The notes under the pieces: generated by a model
The model's database searches: none
The model's input: only the letters and a program-made list of their open reading frames with translations
What the model was told of the DNA's origin: nothing
Part shown: piece by piece, positions 61,401-64,000 of the stretch
Position numbering within the stretch: position 1 is the stretch's first letter
Layout of the letters: each line of letters begins with the position of its first letter
Translations under genes and position numbers: made by a program
Assembly (NCBI GenBank): GCA_003260075.1
Contig: QLIY01000595.1
Coordinates: 1-64,000 of the forward strand
Source: Phallusia mammillata
Taxonomy: Eukaryota; Chordata; Ascidiacea; Phlebobranchia; Ascidiidae
Length of the DNA stretch: 64,000 nucleotides
Reading direction: 5' to 3'

Positions 61401-63782
61401 TATACAGGATCGTAAGCGCCAATATGAAATTGTGAAGGGGGGGGGGGTTCATTAAGACTCTACAAGTCTGGTTGAACATTGTTGCACCGTTTAATCACGC
61501 TCGACTCGTGTTTTTAGCAAAGGTTTACCAATGGTAATCGTTGACCAAGAGAATACAACTTTTCTATACTGCATGTGCTGTAGTGTGAAAAATCATTTAT
61601 TGATACATGGCTGCCAGTATACAGGGTTTTATATGCATGTGGACAGGGGCATAGATTTGTGTTGTGCATACTGGTTGATGTTTTAGGCATGTTTTGAAAG
61701 AATGACTATTGACCATTTATGATAATATTATACAGGATCGTAAGCGCCAATATGAAATTGTGAAGTTGGAACGAGATTTTGTCAAGCAAAAGAATGTCCT
61801 GCGTCGCAAGACCGAGGAAGCTGCGGCATCCAATCGAAGACTAAAGGAAGCTTTGAGCAAACAGAAAATGGCAGCCGCAAAGCGTCAACAGTCACAATCG
61901 AGAACCTTGGATAGCGCCAACACTAAAATGCGCGTAAGTTGGCAGAACAATGACACCAGTAGTTTTTTTAAGGCAATGCTCCAAATTAGTGATGGGACAA
62001 GTACCCGGTACCCGGTACTCGGTATCGATGGTATCGAACGATTTCAGGGGGGGGGGGACGTCAACAGTCACAATCGAGAACCTTGGATAGTGCCAACACC
62101 AAAATGCGCGTAAGTTGGCAGACATAGATCAATAATATTTGTGAAGTGAGAGTGATTACACTGAACAAATAACTGAGAATGGAAAATAATTTATTTATTG
62201 ATTGATATCTGTTAGTTGGAAAATATTTTCTATTCCACGTTAGTTTTTGTGAAGGACGTCACGTGTTAGTGTGGGTGTTCATGTTATTTTGAGAGAGAGC
62301 GATTAATTTTAGTATATATGGACAACAAATAGAGAGAGAATAGGTGTCTGTTGCTGTGGATAAGCCAAATCGAATTGTAGCTGGTACAATGTAAATTAGC
62401 AGCTCACCTGTACTGTTTGTACCGTTTTCGCATAGAGGGAAATTCCGGTTTATTGCAACATAGCTTGTCAAATCGGTATGACCGGAATACGCTGTATTTG
62501 TTTTGTAATTTGATTCCAATAAATACGATTCTACTTAGACGGGTAAACACCATAAATCTACATAAAAATGCACTCTCGCCGCGCCTCTTGTCATATCCTA
62601 ACATTTAGTTTTAAACACATCATATTTCGCATGCAGTTTTGGTTGGAGGAAGATATCGAGATTGCAGTTCGGTCGAAAGAAGGGGGGGGGGCAAATGCAT
62701 GTGCGGTTTTCGTGTCACACATTGTAGACCGCAGTCCTACCCATCAGCTAACTGGGACATGTTGCACTTGCTGACAGTAGTGACAGGGCCTCGGCAATTT
62801 TTAACCTTTGCAAAAAAAAAACTAAATAGATATAAGCGTTTTTGTGGCAGTAGATAAGTGTCATTGCACGGGTATTGTGTGTAAACTTGAAATTTACTTC
62901 TGTGTACTGTTTATAAAGTTCCGAAAAAAGGGGAATTCCGGTTAATTGCAACAGAGCTTGGCAGTTTGGAATTGCGTTAAACAGGAATCGAAATTTGTAA
63001 AGTCTGCTTATTGTGTTTCCTATCTACAAATGCCATACCACTTAAACTGTCAGTGTACAATGTGTCATGGTAAATCCAACACATAGTTAAAAACCTCAAC
63101 TGCATGGTTTGTTGGATTTTTACAACCAGTTGATCACATCATATTTCGCATACAGTTTTGGTTGGAGGAAGATATCGAGATTGCAGTTCGGTCGAAAGAA
63201 GCTAAAAGACACTTGGAAGGATTGGAAGAAGATCTAAAAGTTCTGCAAGAGGATTTACAGAACATGGAAAATAGTGATTCACCAAGCAAGCGGGTAAGCA
63301 GTGTACTGTTTTTCGGTGTGTGAGCAAATGAAATAGAGGTAATGTGATTTCGTTCAACTTTGTGAAAGACACTAGCACCTACGTTGTTTTGAGTAACAAC
63401 CGCAACTAATAAAAAACGCGCGTTTTATTTCCGCGATTCTCGATATCACACGTGCTGAGATCGTTCAAAGCATATTTTCTTAAATACTTCTTTCAAGGTC
63501 GGCATTAACTCGGTACCGAGTACTCGGGTTTTGGCTCGGTTCGACCCATCCCTAACCATTACCACTTTGCAGAGACGAACGTTCGTGAAGTCGGATGCCG
63601 ACGATCTTGTGAGGCGAAAACGGGAGCTTGAAGACGAAGTGGAGCTCAAAGAAGCACAAGTAAAAGATCTAAAAAGCAAGCTAAGCGATGCGAAAGACGC
63701 GCGAACACGACAACAGACGCGATGGGTTCAAATCACCAGCATCGCTGAGGCCAGAGCGATTATGAAACACCTTTTTGGATTG
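52492..63782 (+). CDS. KIF4A: Chromokinesin KIF4, 3' end outside the window
   Basis: This kinesin-4 motor acts in chromosome condensation and the central spindle. Seventeen exons: 52492-52617, 53328-53442, 53533-53726, 53799-53898, 54266-54410, 56062-56276, 56994-57169, 57656-57835, 58135-58320, 58432-58531, 59036-59148, 59649-59818, 60188-60322, 60671-60791, 61736-61933, 63156-63293 and 63573-63782. They give 874 residues in constant phase (human KIF4A 1232). The motor has [15 protein letters not shown]-loop GQTGSGKT, switch [12 protein letters not shown], switch [10 protein letters not shown] and [13 protein letters not shown]. The coiled coil matches KIF4A at [35 protein letters not shown] and [18 protein letters not shown]. 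The Cys-rich iron-sulfur C-terminus lies beyond the edge. Six G-run duplications affect the second half, four of them repeating exon pieces. Confidence 0.96.
52744..52898. mobile_element. Foldback element flanked by TTAA
   Basis: Two arms of about 65 bp (52744-52808 and 52834-52898) are inverted copies with about one mismatch. They are separated by 25 bp. The ends read TTAATGGTAAAAATAACGGC, and TTAA stands at both borders, as after TTAA-targeted (piggyBac-type) insertion. No protein is encoded. It lies in KIF4 intron 1 and would form a very stable RNA hairpin in the pre-mRNA. Confidence 0.9.
54638..55996 (-). mobile_element. Dispersed repeat element, reverse copy in KIF4 intron 5
   Basis: It begins TTAATTATGGGTCCCCTTCC and ends GTGCTGAGCCACCCTTCTAG, the reverse complements of the ends of the element at 34001-35475. 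Both copies also share the block CATGAGTTTCTGC...AGAAACAACTAAGG near the GAGCCACC end. The interior differs: here there is no minisatellite but a segment with GGCGAAATGCCCGTCG, also found at 50797-50850. An N at 54847 and a G-run duplication lie inside. Confidence 0.7.
55231..55850 (+). repeat. About 305-bp direct duplication across a G run
   Basis: Positions 55231-55535 recur at 55546-55850, separated by ten G (55536-55545). Only a few differences are visible. It lies inside the reverse-copy repeat element. Confidence 0.88.
58822..59058 (+). repeat. Duplicated start of KIF4 exon 11 across a G run
   Basis: Positions 58822-58933 recur at about 58946-59058 after 12 G (58934-58945). The left copy has the acceptor and the first 22 bases of exon 11, then turns into G. 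The right copy continues into the full exon. Confidence 0.88.
59229..59562 (+). repeat. Intronic duplication across a G run, KIF4 intron 11
   Basis: About 161 bp at 59229-59389 recurs at 59401-59562 after ten G (59390-59399), with about four differences. Confidence 0.88.
59925..59996 (+). repeat. tRNA-like sequence, probably a SINE head
   Basis: The segment has an RNA polymerase III A box (TAGCTCAGTTGGTA) and B box (GGTTCGAACC) at tRNA spacing. The anticodon arm has only a six-base loop (AGGCC TGGAAA GGCTT). The acceptor and T stems do not pair cleanly, so it is unlikely to be a working tRNA. It lies in KIF4 intron 12, on the sense strand. Confidence 0.55.
60351..60722 (+). repeat. Duplicated start of KIF4 exon 14 across a G run
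   Basis: Positions 60351-60461 recur at 60612-60722. A run of 25 G (60462-60486) and 125 bp of unique sequence lie between. Both copies have the acceptor and the exon start. The coding parts differ at four sites, all third codon positions and all synonymous. The right copy continues into the complete exon. Confidence 0.9.
60897..61061. mobile_element. 165-bp hAT-like MITE with 8-bp target duplication
   Basis: It begins CAGTGTTTTTTTTAAAGTG and ends TTAAAAAAAAACCTG, with imperfect inverted ends and further inner matches (CGGTCCCCC against GCGGTCACCC). GGCATGAC flanks it at 60889-60896 and 61062-61069. It is non-coding and lies in KIF4 intron 14. Confidence 0.8.
61114..61765 (+). repeat. Duplicated start of KIF4 exon 15 across a G run
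   Basis: About 320 bp at 61114-61436 recurs at 61448-61765 after 11 G (61437-61447). Both copies carry the acceptor and the first 27-29 bases of exon 15. The right copy continues. Differences are single bases and one small indel in the intron. Confidence 0.9.
61883..62122 (+). repeat. Duplicated end of KIF4 exon 15 next to a G run
   Basis: Positions 61883-61945 (exon end and donor) recur at about 62059-62121 after 11 G (62047-62057). The coding part has two differences (AGC/AGT and ACT/ACC), both synonymous. Confidence 0.88.
62617..63202 (+). repeat. Duplicated start of KIF4 exon 16 with a G run
   Basis: Positions 62617-62681 recur at about 63137-63202. The left copy ends in ten G (62682-62691). 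The right copy continues into the full exon. About 445 bp of intron lie between, including a second occurrence of a GAATTCCGGTT-TTGCAAC motif (62437 and 62932). Confidence 0.85.
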
Positions 63783-64000
63783 GTGAGAGATCGTGGCGTT
63801 CTAAAACTTTGGGTTTGAGACCTTTTTATTATGTTTATCACATTTAAAAACAAAACTATTGAAAACCAAATTTTGCCTGTTGAAAAAAATGTTTAACGTG
63901 ATTTGTTATCGAGTGTTTTCAAAAGTGGTTATAATATGTGCAATGTAGGTAAAATGTGTAAATAAAACAAATGTGTAAATAAGAACATAGAAGTAATATA
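63783..64000 (+). other. KIF4 intron running off the window
   Basis: The sequence after the GTGAGA donor at 63783 is AT-rich with no acceptor. The remaining KIF4 exons, with the Cys-rich C-terminal domain, should lie downstream. Confidence 0.7.

Overview
This window is nuclear DNA from an animal. It carries intron-rich genes with GT-AG introns and clear metazoan orthologues (PLRG1, SMARCAL1, RPL9, INF2, KIF4). The genes are compact, the non-coding DNA is AT-rich, intergenic spaces are short, small hAT-like MITEs are frequent and the two alleles are very divergent. This fits an invertebrate deuterostome, most likely an ascidian tunicate such as a Ciona-like species. The species call is inference. 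All exon models were built by hand from splice sites and reading phase.

Layout: 0.6-1.8 kb holds two phase-compatible exons of an unrecognised one-pass membrane protein. 6.5-10.3 kb (+) is PLRG1, the WD40 spliceosome subunit. 10.7-12.1 kb (-) is a single-exon orphan gene. It is divergent from SMARCAL1 (12.7-19.2 kb, +), the annealing helicase with an RPA-binding motif and two HARP domains. SMARCAL1 runs tail to tail into the first of three paralogous secreted proteins (19.4-23.1 kb -, 25.3-28.4 kb +, 29.2-32.4 kb +). Each paralogue has a signal peptide, several trefoil-like cysteine modules, an uncharacterised conserved middle block and three thrombospondin type-1 repeats. RPL9 (32.9-36.0 kb, -) and the formin INF2 (37.9-49.5 kb, -, 18 coding exons) follow. 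The kinesin-4 gene KIF4 (52.5-63.8 kb, +) runs off the right edge.

Between and inside the genes are hAT-like MITEs with 8-bp target duplications, a TTAA-flanked foldback element, a roughly 1.4-kb repeat present twice in opposite orientation, and several minisatellites.

The most pervasive odd signal is about 15 direct duplications of 60-320 bp, most of them separated by a pure C run (left part) or pure G run (right part). Several copy exon pieces, and where they do the two copies differ only at synonymous sites. The best explanation is that these are two alleles wrongly joined end to end by the assembler, not biology. One such C run breaks the reading frame of the third trefoil/TSP1 gene. The best candidate for undescribed biology is the three-gene trefoil/TSP1 family.

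The conserved genes act in separate cell processes: pre-mRNA splicing (PLRG1), replication-fork repair (SMARCAL1), translation (RPL9), actin assembly (INF2) and mitotic chromosome and spindle organisation (KIF4). Nothing suggests that they form one functional system.
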